A DNA stretch of 64,000 bases from an uncultured Christensenella sp. (GTDB lineage: Bacteria; Bacillota; Clostridia; Christensenellales; Borkfalkiaceae): contig CAJTUK010000004.1 in the NCBI GenBank assembly GCA_910579525.1, forward strand, positions 124,001 through 188,000. Direction: 5' to 3'. The notes beneath the pieces were generated by a model, which was not told where the DNA came from, made no database searches, and worked only from the letters and a program-made list of their open reading frames with translations. A program made the position numbers and the translations under genes. Shown here piece by piece: positions 25,406 to 32,901 of this stretch (the stretch's first letter is position 1; each line of letters opens with the position of its first letter).

Positions 25406-27850
25406 ATGAGCACAAACGCAGTTACCGAAAAGGAAGCCAAAGATTTAATTAAGGGCAAATTGTCGAGATATTTCGGCGTTGCCCCTGCCGAGGCTACCAA
25501 AGATCAGGTTTACAAGGCTGTCGTTATGGTAGTAAGAGATATCTTGCTTGAAAAAAGACAGCAGTTTCATAAAAAGGTCAAGTCGAAACGCGCTAAAAGG
25601 GTATATTATCTTTGTATGGAATTCCTTATGGGGCGCTCGCTAAAAAACAGTTTATATAATTTGGGGTTTACTTCCGAGTTCGAAAAAGCGGTTTCATCGT
25701 ACGGTTTTAAACTTGAAGATTTGTATGAGCTCGAACCTGACGCGGGACTCGGAAACGGAGGTTTAGGGAGACTTGCCGCTTGTTTCATGGACGCTCTCGC
25801 TACGGGCAATTATCCCGCGATGGGTTATTCTTTAAGATACGAATACGGTCTTTTTAAACAGAAAATAGTCGACGGATGGCAGATTGAATTGCCGGACGTG
25901 TGGCTTCCTGGCGGTGAAGCATGGCTCACGCAGAGGACGGATAAGTCTTTTATTGTAAGATTTAACGGGCAGATTGAAGAAAAGTGGACTGAAAACGGGC
26001 TTGAAACCAATTACGTAAATTGCAACGAGGTTCAGGCTGTAGCCTACGATATGATGGTTTCAGGAAAGGGTAGCGAAGCTGTATCGGTTTTGAGACTTTG
26101 GAAGGCAAGACCGGTTCAAGACTTCAATATGAAGCTTTTTTCACAAGGCGATTATTATCAGGCTATGACCGAAGACAACGACGCCGATCTTTTAACCAAA
26201 GTTTTATATCCTGCAGATAACCATAATGCGGGAAAATCTCTGCGTTTAAAACAGCAATATTTCCTTTGCTCGGCTTCTATCCAGAATATAGTAGAGGATC
26301 ACAAACACAGATACGGCAATCTTGCCGATTTGCCTAAACTTGCGGCTATTCATCTTAATGATACTCACCCCGCAATGGCGATTCCCGAACTTATGCGAAT
26401 ACTCGTGGACGAATATTTTTATGATTGGGATAAGGCTTGGGCAATAACAACGGCAACGTGCGCTTATACTAATCATACGGTGCTTGCCGAAGCGCTCGAA
26501 ACTTGGTCGGAGGACTTGATTGCAAGGACGATTCCAAGAATTCATTCTATAATAAAAGAAATTAACAGACGCCTTTGCGAGCAACTCTGGAACAGTTTCC
26601 CCGGTGAATGGGCAAAGATTTCAAGAATGTCTATAATTGAACATGACCGCATAAAAATGGCTAATTTGTCCGTTTACGGTGGTCATAATGTGAACGGTGT
26701 TTCGGCTTTACACAGTGAAATAATAAAAACATCTGTGTTTAAAGATTTTTACGATTTTTCGCCTGAAAAGTTTACAAACGTAACAAACGGTATAGCCCAC
26801 AGACGTTGGCTCAATCAGTCTAACCCCGAGCTTTGCGCTTTATTGAACGAATGCATAGGCAACGGCTACGAGCTTGACAGTTCACGTCTTGCCGATTTTA
26901 AAAAGTTTGAAGACGATAAAACCGTTTTAAACAGACTTGATGAGATTAAATTAATCAAGAAAAAGCAGTTTGCGGATTTTGCAAAGAAGAAGCAGGGGTT
27001 AATTATAAATCCGGATACGATATTTGACGTTCAGGCAAAACGGCTTCATGAATATAAGCGTCAACTTTTAAACGTTCTCAATATAATCGACACATATTTG
27101 GATTTGCAAGATAATCCCGACTTGCCCATAGTTCCCAAAACTTACATTTTTGGAGCAAAGGCCGCGCCGGGTTACGCAATGGCTAAAAAAATAATCAAAC
27201 TTATAAACTTCCTTGCCGACGAAATAAAGAGTAATCCCAAAATTAAAGAAAAATTAAACGTAGTGTATATGGAAGATTATAACGTAACCATGTCAGAAAA
27301 GCTTATGCCGGCGTCCGAAGTTTCGGAACAGATTTCTTTGGCGGGAAAAGAAGCGAGCGGTACCGGCAATATGAAATTTATGATAAACGGTGCCCTGACG
27401 ATCGGAACACTCGACGGTGCGAACGTTGAAATGGCGGAGGCTGTTGGAAGCGAAAACATTTTTATTTTCGGTTACAAATCAAACGAAGTCGACGAAATTT
27501 GGAGAAACGGTTACAGTTCAAGTAAATTCTATAACGAATCCGCTAAACTGCGTCGTATTATAGAAGCGCTAATAATTGGGTTTAACGGTGAGTCGTTTGC
27601 TGATATTGCTAATTATCTTTTAACTGATTCTCCCGTAGCGGATCCTTATATGTGTATGGCTGATTTTGCCGCTTACAGCAATACTCAACATGAAATTTCA
27701 GATTTATATTCAAAAAATAAAATCAAATGGAATCAAATGTCGTTGCGCAATATCGCGGCATCGGGATATTTCTCGGCTGACAGATCTATAGCCGATTATG
27801 CAAACAACATTTGGAATTTGAAAAGTTTAGTTCAAAAAACAGAAAAATAA
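25406..27850 (+). CDS. glgP: Glycogen/maltodextrin phosphorylase
   Basis: GT35 enzyme releasing glucose-1-phosphate from glycogen. The 814 residues are of normal length. The PLP site is EASGTGNMKFMINGAL, with the Lys that binds pyridoxal phosphate. PDAGLGNGGLGRLAACF and HLNDTHPAMAIPELMR are conserved, and KRLHEYKRQLLN supplies phosphate-binding residues. An AGGAGA site precedes the ATG. As last gene of the operon it pairs degradation with synthesis, the usual Firmicutes arrangement. Confidence 0.97.
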   Translation: MSTNAVTEKEAKDLIKGKLSRYFGVAPAEATKDQVYKAVVMVVRDILLEKRQQFHKKVKSKRAKRVYYLCMEFLMGRSLKNSLYNLGFTSEFEKAVSSYGFKLEDLYELEPDAGLGNGGLGRLAACFMDALATGNYPAMGYSLRYEYGLFKQKIVDGWQIELPDVWLPGGEAWLTQRTDKSFIVRFNGQIEEKWTENGLETNYVNCNEVQAVAYDMMVSGKGSEAVSVLRLWKARPVQDFNMKLFSQGDYYQAMTEDNDADLLTKVLYPADNHNAGKSLRLKQQYFLCSASIQNIVEDHKHRYGNLADLPKLAAIHLNDTHPAMAIPELMRILVDEYFYDWDKAWAITTATCAYTNHTVLAEALETWSEDLIARTIPRIHSIIKEINRRLCEQLWNSFPGEWAKISRMSIIEHDRIKMANLSVYGGHNVNGVSALHSEIIKTSVFKDFYDFSPEKFTNVTNGIAHRRWLNQSNPELCALLNECIGNGYELDSSRLADFKKFEDDKTVLNRLDEIKLIKKKQFADFAKKKQGLIINPDTIFDVQAKRLHEYKRQLLNVLNIIDTYLDLQDNPDLPIVPKTYIFGAKAAPGYAMAKKIIKLINFLADEIKSNPKIKEKLNVVYMEDYNVTMSEKLMPASEVSEQISLAGKEASGTGNMKFMINGALTIGTLDGANVEMAEAVGSENIFIFGYKSNEVDEIWRNGYSSSKFYNESAKLRRIIEALIIGFNGESFADIANYLLTDSPVADPYMCMADFAAYSNTQHEISDLYSKNKIKWNQMSLRNIAASGYFSADRSIADYANNIWNLKSLVQKTEK

Positions 27851-27888
27851 CAAGATAAAAGCGGCGGATTTCCGCCGCTTTTATCTTG
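27851..27888 (+). terminator. Terminator of the glycogen operon
   Basis: Perfect 18-bp stem CAAGATAAAAGCGGCGGA and its complement around a 2-base centre; the inner GC-rich part is followed by TTTTATCTTG. It also separates the glycogen operon from the recombinase unit. Confidence 0.85.
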
Positions 27889-27992
27889 TTATGTCTGACA
27901 TAGTAGTTAAATTTCTATTTATTTCACTTATTGAAATTCTTTATTGCTATATTGTTTTAAAATTAAATCAATAAAATTACGTTAAAAAGTTC

Positions 27993-28022
27993 TTGACAAA
28001 CTTACTATCCTGGTGCTATTCT
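27993..28022 (+). promoter_or_regulatory. Promoter of the XerS-like recombinase gene
   Basis: TTGACA (27993-27998), 18-bp spacer, TATTCT (28017-28022). Transcription would begin near 28029, just before the 34-bp palindrome, placing the palindrome in the 5' leader where bound recombinase could block its own gene. Confidence 0.5.
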
Positions 28023-28035
28023 GTTTATACGGGTA

Positions 28036-28069
28036 AACACTTCGTAAAAGTCGCGTTTTACGAAGTGTT
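28036..28069. other. Perfect 34-bp inverted repeat: candidate dif site for the XerS-like recombinase
   Basis: Left arm AACACTTCGTAAAA (28036-28049), 6-bp spacer GTCGCG, right arm TTTTACGAAGTGTT (28056-28069), without a mismatch. Two recombinase-sized arms around a 6-bp centre is the layout of Xer dif sites. A third, diverged half copy, TTTTACGAAATGTCG, occurs at 28104-28118 across the recombinase start codon. There is no T-tract, so a transcription terminator is unlikely. In streptococci and lactococci difSL sits directly upstream of xerS, as this does. An operator for autoregulation is the main alternative, and both may be true. Confidence 0.6.
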
Positions 28070-28103
28070 GAATATTCCTTAATTCTTCGCAACGGAGGTC
28101 CTC

Positions 28104-28125
28104 TTTTACGAAATGTCGAATTATT
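28104..28125 (+). repeat. Third half-site: direct repeat of the palindrome's right arm over the start codon
   Basis: TTTTACGAAATGTCGAATTATT at 28104-28125 matches the right arm plus flank at 28056-28076 (TTTTACGAAGTGTTGAAT then ATT) with about three differences. The ATG start codon of the recombinase lies inside it. Confidence 0.6.
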
Positions 28126-29159
28126 ATGTACAGAGAAATAACAAAAATCTGCAAACTATTGAAAGATTGCTTGAAGAGCTTCCTTCGTTTTGCTACGATT
28201 ATTTTTTATCGATAGACAGTCAAACGTCTACGCTTACGAGATTGAACTACGCACACGATTTAAAAATATTTTTTTACTTCCTTCAAGAAAAAAAATTTCG
28301 AAAAAGCAAAACTGTTTTGGAAATTACGCTTGACGATATCGAAAAAGTTACAAGTAACGATATAGAGTATTTTTTGGGATTTCTATCGCATTATAACTTT
28401 AACGGCAAGGAACATATATGCAACGAACGCGCAAAGGCACGTAAGCTCTCCTCTGTGCGCGCAATGTTTAAACATTTTTTTAATAAAGATATGATAAGCG
28501 TTGACAATGCCGCAAAAGTATCTACGCCAAAATTGCATGAAAAACCTATCATTAGACTTGATTCTAACGAAGTTTTCGATATTATCGAGGCGGCGGAAAG
28601 CGGTGATGGTCTTACTCCCCACCAAAGAGCGTATCATGAAAAAACACGTGTGCGAGATACTGCTATTTTAATGCTATTTCTTGGTACTGGCATACGTATA
28701 AGCGAGCTTGTGGGGCTTAATAACGAGGATTTGAATTTTAAAGATAATTCTTTTATTGTTACGCGAAAAGGCGGCAATAAATCTATTCTGTATTTTGACG
28801 AAGACGTTGCCGCAGCACTGCAAAGATATCTTGATTATAAAGAAAATAACTACGAAGATTTAAAAGAGCCTACCGCCCTATTCGTTTCAAACAACAAATC
28901 GCGCATTACCGTGCGCGCTGTGGAAAACTTGGTTCAAAAATATGCAAAAATAATTTCTCCGCTTAAAAAAATATCTCCCCATAAACTACGTTCCACTTAT
29001 GGCACGCAACTTTATAGAGCAACGGGCGATATTTATGTCGTAGCCGACGTTTTAGGACATAAAGACGTAAACACAACCAGAAAACACTATGCGGCGATAA
29101 GCGACGATAACCGTCGTGCGGTTGTCGGCAAAGTAAAACTTAAACCGGCGGAGGAATAA
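28113..29159 (+). CDS. Tyrosine recombinase, XerS-like
   Basis: 348 residues: SAM-like core-binding N-domain (about 15-150) and a phage-integrase catalytic C-domain (about 160-340) with the full active site: Arg in GTGIRISELVGL, Lys in RKGGNKS, His and Arg in SPHKLRST, His in LGHKDVNTT and the nucleophile Tyr in RKHYAAI. Resemblance to streptococcal XerS is closer than to XerC/XerD: the N-terminal LEELPSF..YDYF pattern, an acidic inter-domain insertion before VRDTAI, and TPHKLR-like box. XerS works alone to resolve chromosome dimers at difSL. The gene is single, with no excisionase or phage genes nearby, which fits a housekeeping role. GGAGG lies 14 bp before the ATG, longer than usual. Confidence 0.85.
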   Translation: MSNYYVQRNNKNLQTIERLLEELPSFCYDYFLSIDSQTSTLTRLNYAHDLKIFFYFLQEKKFRKSKTVLEITLDDIEKVTSNDIEYFLGFLSHYNFNGKEHICNERAKARKLSSVRAMFKHFFNKDMISVDNAAKVSTPKLHEKPIIRLDSNEVFDIIEAAESGDGLTPHQRAYHEKTRVRDTAILMLFLGTGIRISELVGLNNEDLNFKDNSFIVTRKGGNKSILYFDEDVAAALQRYLDYKENNYEDLKEPTALFVSNNKSRITVRAVENLVQKYAKIISPLKKISPHKLRSTYGTQLYRATGDIYVVADVLGHKDVNTTRKHYAAISDDNRRAVVGKVKLKPAEE

Positions 29160-29177
29160 TAATTATTATTCCTCCGC
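29148..29177. repeat. Perfect 30-bp palindrome spanning two convergent stop codons
   Basis: GCGGAGGAATAATAA (29148-29162) is followed directly by its exact complement (29163-29177). Because of the symmetry both convergent genes end with the same codons, GCG GAG GAA TAA TAA, i.e. Ala-Glu-Glu-stop-stop. It may serve as a shared terminator or RNA 3' stem, although no T-tract follows. Confidence 0.7.
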
Positions 29178-29336
29178 AATAATTTTATCGATTTTGATGA
29201 CTGCATCGTCTTTAATATTAAGACATTTTCCGCAGTTGTCACAGATTTTTAACGGATCTAAATCGCAGATATCGCATTCTCCGCAATTTATGCACTCCCT
29301 TTCATACAATACGCACTGACTTTTTTCGGTTTTCAT
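29166..29336 (-). CDS. Cys-rich mini-protein, 56 aa (probable metal or Fe-S binding)
   Basis: Short frame not obvious by length but clearly coding. Residues 15-38 contain C15-x2-C18-x2-C21-x2-C24 and C32-x2-C35-x2-C38, after an isolated C8: eight cysteines in 56 residues. The CxxCxxCxxC spacing is ferredoxin- or zinc-cluster-like (ECINCGECDICDLD and KICDNCGKC). Acidic residues are frequent. No characterised family is recognised. It is convergent to the recombinase gene with a 6-bp gap and divergent from lexA; no clean promoter was located. Confidence 0.75.
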   Translation of the reverse strand: MKTEKSQCVLYERECINCGECDICDLDPLKICDNCGKCLNIKDDAVIKIDKIIAEE

Positions 29337-29391
29337 ATCTTACCTCTACCCTATTTTAATACTCACAGCAAATAAATTCAAGTAAATTTAA

Positions 29392-29405
29392 CAAACTTTT
29401 GTTTG
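29392..29405. promoter_or_regulatory. Candidate LexA operator
   Basis: Inverted repeat CAAAC-TTTT-GTTTG overlapping the -35 of the lexA promoter. The usual Gram-positive LexA box has GAAC-N4-GTTC; this site has the same spacing with A/T substitutions, consistent with autorepression. Confidence 0.5.
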
Positions 29406-29431
29406 ATTTTTATTTATAAGTTTGTTATAAT
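29403..29431 (+). promoter_or_regulatory. lexA promoter
   Basis: TTGATT (29403-29408), 17-bp spacer, TATAAT (29426-29431). The candidate operator overlaps its upstream half. Confidence 0.75.
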
Positions 29432-29448
29432 ATAAAAAAAGGGTTGCT

Positions 29449-30045
29449 ATGAATAATAGACAAATTAATAAAATCAAAAATGAAGAAGCAGTTTTTGAAT
29501 ACATTCAAAAATTTATTTCAGAAAACGGATATGCTCCCTGTGTTCGTGAAGTTTGTTCAGCATGCGGAATCAAGTCCACCGCTACCGTCTTTAACATTAT
29601 AAATCGCCTTAAAGAGCGTGGAATGTTGGAAAAGTCAGATGTAAAACGACGCGCTATCGCGCTTAAAAGTAAAGCAGTATCTGTTCCTCTTATAGGAACG
29701 GTTGCGGCAGGGCAACCGATTTTCGCTGCGGAGAATTACGAAGACTACTTCTCTTTACCTGAAAATTTCTTTTCAGGCGGAGAATTGTTTATGCTGAATG
29801 TTCAGGGTTCTTCGATGATTAAAATAGGAATGTATGACGGTGATAAAGTTGTTGTGCGCAAACAGGAAACTGCTGATAACGGCGAAATTGTTGTAGCTCT
29901 TGTCGACGACGGAGCAACGGTGAAAAGGTTTTTTAAACGCGATAATAAAATAATTCTGCATCCGGAAAACGATGACATGCAGGATTTCGTTTTTGACGAC
30001 GTGAAAATTTTAGGTAAAGTTGTAGGACTTATAAGAAATATATAA
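29449..30045 (+). CDS. lexA: LexA repressor
   Basis: SOS-response repressor and self-cleaving serine peptidase. 198 residues: winged-helix DNA-binding N-domain (about 1-70, with EYIQKFISENGYAPCVREV and the recognition helix region STATVFNIINRL), Ala87-Gly88 cleavage site (TVAAGQP), catalytic S122 (QGSSM) and K159 (DDGATVKRF). All residues needed for RecA-stimulated self-cleavage are present. Likely autoregulated through the operator at 29392. A GGG is the only Shine-Dalgarno-like element before the ATG. Confidence 0.96.
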   Translation: MNNRQINKIKNEEAVFEYIQKFISENGYAPCVREVCSACGIKSTATVFNIINRLKERGMLEKSDVKRRAIALKSKAVSVPLIGTVAAGQPIFAAENYEDYFSLPENFFSGGELFMLNVQGSSMIKIGMYDGDKVVVRKQETADNGEIVVALVDDGATVKRFFKRDNKIILHPENDDMQDFVFDDVKILGKVVGLIRNI

Positions 30046-30048
30046 ATT

Positions 30049-30078
30049 AAGAGGCGTAAATTTACGCCTCTTTTAAAT
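30049..30078. terminator. Bidirectional terminator between lexA and the cation efflux gene
   Basis: Perfect 24-bp palindrome AAGAGGCGTAAA and complement (30049-30072) flanked by TTAAATT on the right and AATTTATA on the left; it serves both converging units. Confidence 0.75.
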
Positions 30079-30100
30079 TGTCAAATTTATGCCATTGCAA

Positions 30101-31012
30101 TTATTTGAATTCCTCTTCTTGTTCGTTTTTTTCTTCAAAAGGATTTACATGAACGGTAATGTGTTTAACTTGAGGGAAGTTTTCTTCTATTCCTTTGTGA
30201 ACGTTTTCGGCGATTTCATGTGCTTCATAAAGCGGCAGGTCGCGCTTACATGCGATTTCTACTATTACATACACGCGGTTTCCGAACATTCTCGTCATAA
30301 GTTCGTCAATGTGTTCTACGCCTTTACTTGTCAAAATGAACTCTCTTATTTTGTTCTCGGTTTCTTCGTCACACGCTTCGTCAGTCATTTTTTTTATTGC
30401 ATCAATAAAAATGCGAATGGCGGCAACTAAAATCATTAAACAAATTACTATGCACGCCACGGAATCAAGCACAGGAACGCCGCACATAGCGCCTACTACG
30501 CCGATAAGACTGCCAATAGAAGAAAGAGCGTCAGATCTATGGTGCCAGGCGTCAGCCTTTAATGCGGCGGAATTAACTTTTTTGGCGGCCATAAGCGTAT
30601 ACCAGAACATTATTTCCTTTACTACTATTGAAACCGCTGCCGCAACGAGAGCAATAATTTTAGGAATTTCAAAATTGAGATATGCGCCGGTAACTATACT
30701 GTCGATTCCGCCGTAGCCTATCCACGCACCTGTGGCAAACAATACTATAGCAAGAATTATTGCTGCAACACACTCGAATCTTTCGTGGCCGAATGGGTGT
30801 TTTTTATCTGCCTTTTTAGACGAAATTTTTACTCCGACAAGTACTATTACTGTTGAAAATACGTCTGATGCGGAATGTAAGGCGTCAGAGACAAGCGCCA
30901 TAGACGCACCTAATATACCGGCAAGTAATTTGAACACCGCTAGAGCGGTGTTTATAATTATTGTAATAACCGAAGTTTTAACGGCTACTTTTTCTAAATC
31001 GGTTGATTGCAA
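30101..31012 (-). CDS. Cation diffusion facilitator (CDF) family metal exporter
   Basis: 303-residue proton-coupled divalent metal exporter in the cytoplasmic membrane. Six transmembrane helices are followed by a cytoplasmic ferredoxin-like domain (about residues 210-290, EHIDELMTRMFGNRVYVIVEI). Metal-site motifs are SDALHSASD in helix 2 and ADAWHHRSDA in helix 5. These resemble manganese-type CDFs as well as zinc ones, so the metal is not assigned. The start is TTG at 31012, with GGAG six bases before it. Monocistronic. Confidence 0.93.
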   Translation of the reverse strand: MQSTDLEKVAVKTSVITIIINTALAVFKLLAGILGASMALVSDALHSASDVFSTVIVLVGVKISSKKADKKHPFGHERFECVAAIILAIVLFATGAWIGYGGIDSIVTGAYLNFEIPKIIALVAAAVSIVVKEIMFWYTLMAAKKVNSAALKADAWHHRSDALSSIGSLIGVVGAMCGVPVLDSVACIVICLMILVAAIRIFIDAIKKMTDEACDEETENKIREFILTSKGVEHIDELMTRMFGNRVYVIVEIACKRDLPLYEAHEIAENVHKGIEENFPQVKHITVHVNPFEEKNEQEEEFK

Positions 31013-31052
31013 TGTTTTCTCCGTTTTTTTAGATAAATTAGTTAAAAATAAA

Positions 31053-31081
31053 TTGACAATAAATGTATTTTAAAATATAAT
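31053..31081 (+). promoter_or_regulatory. Promoter of tRNA-Thr
   Basis: TTGACA (31053-31058), 17-bp spacer, TATAAT (31076-31081), 17 bp before the mature tRNA. Perfect consensus hexamers, as expected for a stable RNA gene. Confidence 0.85.
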
Positions 31082-31098
31082 ATTCAAGTAAATTAAAT

Positions 31099-31174
<76 letters not shown>

Positions 31175-31176
31175 TT

Positions 31177-31206
31177 AAAACCGCTATTGTTATAGCGGTT
31201 TTTTTC
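31177..31206 (+). terminator. Terminator of tRNA-Thr
   Basis: Eleven-bp stem AAAACCGCTAT / ATAGCGGTTTT, TGTT loop, run of T to 31205. The 232 bp between it and the bile salt hydrolase gene are AT-rich and show nothing I can name. Confidence 0.9.
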
Positions 31207-31438
31207 ATATTTTAACACTAAATAAAGTAAGTGTCAATGCGGACCATCGAGTTTATCATATAAGATAACATATAAACAGGGAAAACACAAGAATTAAATT
31301 AAAATATTCTACCAAGTAACATATGCTGTTTTCAGTTGCACCAAGTTTTTTTAAGAATTTTTCATCTTTTAATCAAAAGAAATAAGTAACCGTTGGTTTT
31401 TTATTTTACTATATCAACGTTACCGTATTATCAAGCAT

Positions 31439-32410
31439 CTAATTTTGTCGGGTTATATTTTCCGATTTTATATGCTTATACCGTAAAAGTCCTTTCCCGT
31501 CCAAATCAACTTTTTTCATATCAACAGCCGATATACAATGGTTTTCATAAGTAGTATAATAATAAACACCACTGTCGGCATTACAACAAGACGTGTATAC
31601 CGTGATTTCGTAACCGTTTCCCACTTTATTGCTTCCTCTCGATTGTTGAACGCTCTCGAGTATATGAAAAAATTGATTTACACCCTCCTCCTCGGTATCT
31701 CCCGATACGGAATTGAGTTTAGTAAACGCAACGCGCACAAATCTCGATTGCGACGATAAATCCCCCGGCAAACCTAAAGCACCCATTCCAAAGCTGTAAG
31801 CCGACAAATCAAGTTTGTCGGAAAAAGAGTTTTTAGGTTCTATAGGAGAGAGTTTTAAATAGTTGTTTAAATTGAAAAGCTGCATATTGAAAGGTGGGTT
31901 ATTTGTAAGCGCGCCTACGGGATTATCGTAAATTTTAAGCCCTTCGGTAACGTATTCTATTATAATACACCTATTTTTATCTGCTAAAATCCAATGAAGA
32001 TCTGCAATAGGCAAATCCGGCGAAAAAGCCTCTTTTGTTATATTTATTTTTAAAATTTCCTTTTCGGCTTCGTCAACCGTTGAACATCTTCCTAACAAGT
32101 AAGGAACAAACTCAAATTGCGTTAAATTAATTTTTTGTGTAACTTCGTCAGAATAACATGCGTTTTTAACGAAGTTGAGTCCCGCAATACACAGCCCTTT
32201 TTCATTTGAAGCATCATAATAAAGCGGATAGCCGTTGTTTACAAAGGCTGTTCCTATCATAGCATAGTGGTTATTAATAACGAGTCCGTTGCGTAAAGCA
32301 AATTGATAATTTCTCGGCGTTATAACCACCTCCTCGCCATAAGAACGGTCAAGGTCTAAATTTCTTCCAAAGTAAAAATTTTTTGTTTTAAAAGTTATCG
32401 CAGTGCACAT
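31439..32410 (-). CDS. bsh: Bile salt hydrolase (choloylglycine hydrolase family)
   Basis: Ntn-hydrolase that removes glycine or taurine from conjugated bile salts; acts in the cytosol and needs no propeptide, since Cys2 becomes the N-terminal nucleophile once Met is removed. 323 residues starting MCTAITFKTKNFYFGRN. The catalytic set is complete by alignment to the Clostridium perfringens enzyme: C2, R16, D19, N79 (AGLNF), N170 (LTNNPPF) and R223 (QSRFVRVAF). FGMGALGLPGDLSS and YTSCCNADSGVYYYTTYEN are near-diagnostic against penicillin acylases. AGAGGATTG precedes the ATG. It is a strong sign of a vertebrate gut habitat. Confidence 0.93.
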   Translation of the reverse strand: MCTAITFKTKNFYFGRNLDLDRSYGEEVVITPRNYQFALRNGLVINNHYAMIGTAFVNNGYPLYYDASNEKGLCIAGLNFVKNACYSDEVTQKINLTQFEFVPYLLGRCSTVDEAEKEILKINITKEAFSPDLPIADLHWILADKNRCIIIEYVTEGLKIYDNPVGALTNNPPFNMQLFNLNNYLKLSPIEPKNSFSDKLDLSAYSFGMGALGLPGDLSSQSRFVRVAFTKLNSVSGDTEEEGVNQFFHILESVQQSRGSNKVGNGYEITVYTSCCNADSGVYYYTTYENHCISAVDMKKVDLDGKGLLRYKHIKSENITRQN

Positions 32411-32460
32411 ACAATTTCAATCCTCTAATAAAGTATGCCGCACGTTTATAAAATTTACGC

Positions 32461-32485
32461 AAAAAAAGCCCGTCTTTGACGGGCT
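32461..32485 (-). terminator. Terminator of the 112-aa gene
   Basis: On the minus strand AGCCCGTC-AAA-GACGGGCT is followed by seven T (complement of 32461-32467). Confidence 0.9.
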
Positions 32486-32496
32486 GATATAACTTT

Positions 32497-32835
32497 TTAA
32501 TTTGTACGTTTCAAATATGCTATTCTTATAGTCTTTTTAGGCGTTTTTTCTTCTGTTTTTGCAGGAGTTTCTTCAATAAATGCATTTTGATCGATTTCTA
32601 CGTCTAAACCTTCAGATTGCTTCATTTTAACGTATGCATGCGCACAGGGATAAGGCAATTTTTTATCGCAAAAATCACAAAAAGGCGCGTATTCGCCACA
32701 TAAATCACGTTGAAGTTTTTGACTGTTGAGCATTTTGTCAACGTCTATCACCGCTTGCAAATTTATAAGATTTTCTTTACTCAAAGTACTGGGCATAGAC
32801 AACAACAAATTTAAAGGCGCCTGACTGTTCCACAT
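32497..32835 (-). CDS. Uncharacterised 112-aa protein with Cys/His cluster
   Basis: Not recognised. Residues 1-45 are predicted helical (LLLSMPSTLSKENLINLQAV); residues 46-67 hold C-x6-C-x2-C-x6-C-A-H (CGEYAPFC, FCDKKLPYPCAH), likely a metal-binding knuckle; residues 75-112 are an acidic then basic disordered tail (EETPAKTEEKTPKKTIR). No signal or membrane segment. It has a good promoter, AAGGAG binding site and terminator of its own, so it is a genuine single-gene unit. Confidence 0.7.
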   Translation of the reverse strand: MWNSQAPLNLLLSMPSTLSKENLINLQAVIDVDKMLNSQKLQRDLCGEYAPFCDFCDKKLPYPCAHAYVKMKQSEGLDVEIDQNAFIEETPAKTEEKTPKKTIRIAYLKRTN

Positions 32836-32862
32836 AACAATAAATCTCCTTGGTTATTTTCT

Positions 32863-32891
32863 ATTATACTATATAAATTTTCAATTTACAA
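32863..32891 (-). promoter_or_regulatory. Promoter of the 112-aa gene
   Basis: On the minus strand TTGTAA, 17-bp spacer, TATAAT (complement of 32886-32891 and 32863-32868). Confidence 0.75.
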
Positions 32892-32901
32892 GCGTTTACG
32901 G

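Noticed and set aside
28036..28069. Terminator or attenuator upstream of the recombinase gene
   Set aside because: No T-tract follows on either strand, and the spacer and arm geometry fits a recombinase core better.
29148..29177. Rho-independent terminator between the recombinase and the Cys-rich gene
   Set aside because: The palindrome has an AT-rich centre with no loop and no following T-tract; kept as a repeat only.
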